Assembly (NCBI GenBank): GCA_003132905.1
Contig: PKZC01000103.1
Location: forward strand, 496-5,850
Reading direction: 5' to 3'
DNA length: 5,355 bases
DNA from: Bryobacterales bacterium
GTDB taxonomy: Bacteria > Acidobacteriota > Terriglobia > Bryobacterales > Bryobacteraceae
The position numbers and the translations under genes are program-made. The notes under the pieces were generated by a model that made no database searches, was not told the DNA's origin, and was given only the letters and a program-made list of their open reading frames with translations. Positions 4,107 through 5,355 of the stretch are shown in pieces; position 1 is the first letter of the stretch, and every line of letters starts with the position of its first letter.

Positions 4107-5355
4107 TCAGATCGCGAAACGAGTACCGAGTGTCGGAGCAAGGTTGTTCTTGTAGTTGTAGGGGACGCCGGGGCCGTGAGGAATGGCAATGGCCAGACCG
4201 CCGCTGACATCGGAATACGCAATTCCGGCATACGCGTCGACACGCTTGGTGAAATGATGATCCGCGTAGAGTGACCCCTCGTTGAGGGTGCCCGCGCAGG
4301 AACTGCGGAAACCGGCGGCGGCCGAGCAGGTCGACGGAACACGGAAGTCGTTCTGAATCTGATTATAGTAGGACACAGTGATGTCGGTTTTGCTGTCGTA
4401 AGCGTATTTCACGCCCGTCCACCAGACCTGCACGATCTTGGGAGAATCAAGATTGTTGTCTTCGACGCCGCTCAACAGATAACCACCCTGGGCCGAGGCG
4501 CCGACGCCCAACGGGTTCGACGGGTTGTTCTGCCAGATGTATTCGTAGCCGCCAAAGAACTTGAGTTGGGCCCAGGCATATTTGGCAGCGGCCATAAGCG
4601 CGGTGTTGTCGGTTACGATGCCATATACGGTGTTGGGCGTTCCAATCAGATTGGCGCCAATGATGGGGTTTGTATTGATGCTGTTGAGGGTCGACTGATA
4701 TGACGCCGACGGACTCTGAGGCCCCAGCAAGGGGTTGAGCACGCTGATCGCCTGGTTGTAATTCTGAAAGACGACATCGGCGGAGAACTTGCCGAACGCT
4801 GCGCCCAGGTCCAATCCATAGGCGGTGTTGTGCGGCTGTTCCGGCGTACAGGTGGCCGCAGTCCAGGTTGCGGAGGCGGAGTAGCAGCCGCCAGAACCGT
4901 CGGCGAATTTATACATCGCGCCGAAATGCACCGGGCCATAGGCGAGGCGATACTTCATGGCGTCGTCCCAACGGCTGTCCTCGGTGTCGCCGCCGCCGGC
5001 CATCGTGCCGTTATACCCGATGTACGAAAAGGCATAGCCGCCGCCGGCCGGATCGTAATTGAGCATCGTATCGGTACCGAGAGAGCGCTGACGACCGAAG
5101 GTCAGCGTGCCGAAATACGTGGACGATATACCGCCATAGTATTCGTCATTGAAGGGTTGGCCCGCGCGCGCGCCGTCGATGGCTTCCGAATAGCTGCTCC
5201 TGGGAAGGCCGTTGTTGTTGAAGTTGGTGGCTGACGCGTTGGCGAGCTGGCCGGACTGCGGATTGATTCCCGTTGAAGCGTTGAACACAACGGACCAGCC
5301 ATGCCAAAACTCTTCCTTGCCCCGGACGCCGAAACCCGTCTGCTGCAGGTTGTTC
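4107..5355 (-). CDS. Outer-membrane porin, N-terminal part missing at right edge
   Basis: The frame is open from the window edge to TGA at 4109-4107, giving 415 visible residues. The GTG at 5288 is internal: 22 codons before it are in frame and continue the same pattern (NNLQQTGFGVRGKEEFW), so the true start lies outside the window. The sequence is typical of general Gram-negative porins: many short amphipathic strands with aromatic girdles (YGGISSTYFGTLTFGRQ, KYRLAYGPVHFGAMYKF, LKFFGGYEYIW, VDAYAGIAYSDVSGG), separated by Asn/Gly/Ser-rich loops. It should form a trimeric beta-barrel channel for small hydrophilic solutes in the outer membrane. Two loops each contain a Cys pair, which may form disulfides. 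The chain ends L-G-T-R-F-A-I, so the last residue is Ile rather than the usual Phe or Trp of the outer-membrane insertion signal, although F is at -3. It runs toward the oxidase gene, with 68 bases between stops. There is no clear functional link to the copper genes. Close relatives seem to be in Pseudomonadota (from memory). Confidence 0.88.
   Translation of the reverse strand, partial: NNLQQTGFGVRGKEEFWHGWSVVFNASTGINPQSGQLANASATNFNNNGLPRSSYSEAIDGARAGQPFNDEYYGGISSTYFGTLTFGRQRSLGTDTMLNYDPAGGGYAFSYIGYNGTMAGGGDTEDSRWDDAMKYRLAYGPVHFGAMYKFADGSGGCYSASATWTAATCTPEQPHNTAYGLDLGAAFGKFSADVVFQNYNQAISVLNPLLGPQSPSASYQSTLNSINTNPIIGANLIGTPNTVYGIVTDNTALMAAAKYAWAQLKFFGGYEYIWQNNPSNPLGVGASAQGGYLLSGVEDNNLDSPKIVQVWWTGVKYAYDSKTDITVSYYNQIQNDFRVPSTCSAAAGFRSSCAGTLNEGSLYADHHFTKRVDAYAGIAYSDVSGGLAIAIPHGPGVPYNYKNNLAPTLGTRFAI

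Noticed and set aside
5286..5288. GTG as the start of the porin
   Set aside because: The frame continues upstream with porin-like sequence to the window edge, and no signal peptide follows the GTG.
1..5355. CRISPR array, insertion sequence, integrase or riboswitch
   Set aside because: I saw no regularly spaced repeats, terminal inverted repeats with a transposase, integrase motifs or recognisable riboswitch core.

Overview
The window comes from a Gram-negative bacterium with a high-G+C genome. An outer-membrane porin-type gene and three proteins with signal peptides point to a cell with a periplasm and outer membrane. The porin and the small secreted protein at the left edge resemble proteins I associate with Pseudomonadota. 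The short protein remnant near base 450 and the multicopper oxidase resemble families I also associate with Gemmatimonadota and Acidobacteriota. The phylum cannot be fixed from this sequence alone.

Layout. Bases 1-198 (minus) hold the start of a small secreted protein that runs off the left edge. Bases 199-562 contain a likely promoter for that gene and, on the plus strand, a C-terminal remnant of a TPR/protein-kinase-type protein. Bases 563-1732 (minus) encode a 389-residue secreted protein that resembles the SURNod19 family. It carries a full set of residues spaced like the two copper sites of peptidylglycine alpha-hydroxylating monooxygenase (PHM), and ends in a Met/His-rich tail. Bases 1733-2169 are a divergent intergenic region. 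It contains a 41-base 5' half of a tRNA-Arg(CCU) gene, a short tandem repeat and a palindrome. Bases 2170-4038 (plus) encode a 622-residue exported multicopper oxidase with all type 1, 2 and 3 copper ligands, in permuted domain order. A hairpin separates it from a convergent, 5'-truncated outer-membrane porin gene (minus, 4107 to the right edge).

How the genes may work together. The two central genes are divergent, both exported, and both predicted to bind copper. A periplasmic or cell-surface redox role, such as metal oxidation or oxidation of an organic substrate, is plausible, but no substrate can be read from the sequence. The tRNA fragment and the decayed TPR remnant suggest that the segment left of base 1827 has been rearranged, possibly by a past integration event. 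No integrase, transposase, CRISPR array or complete RNA gene is visible.
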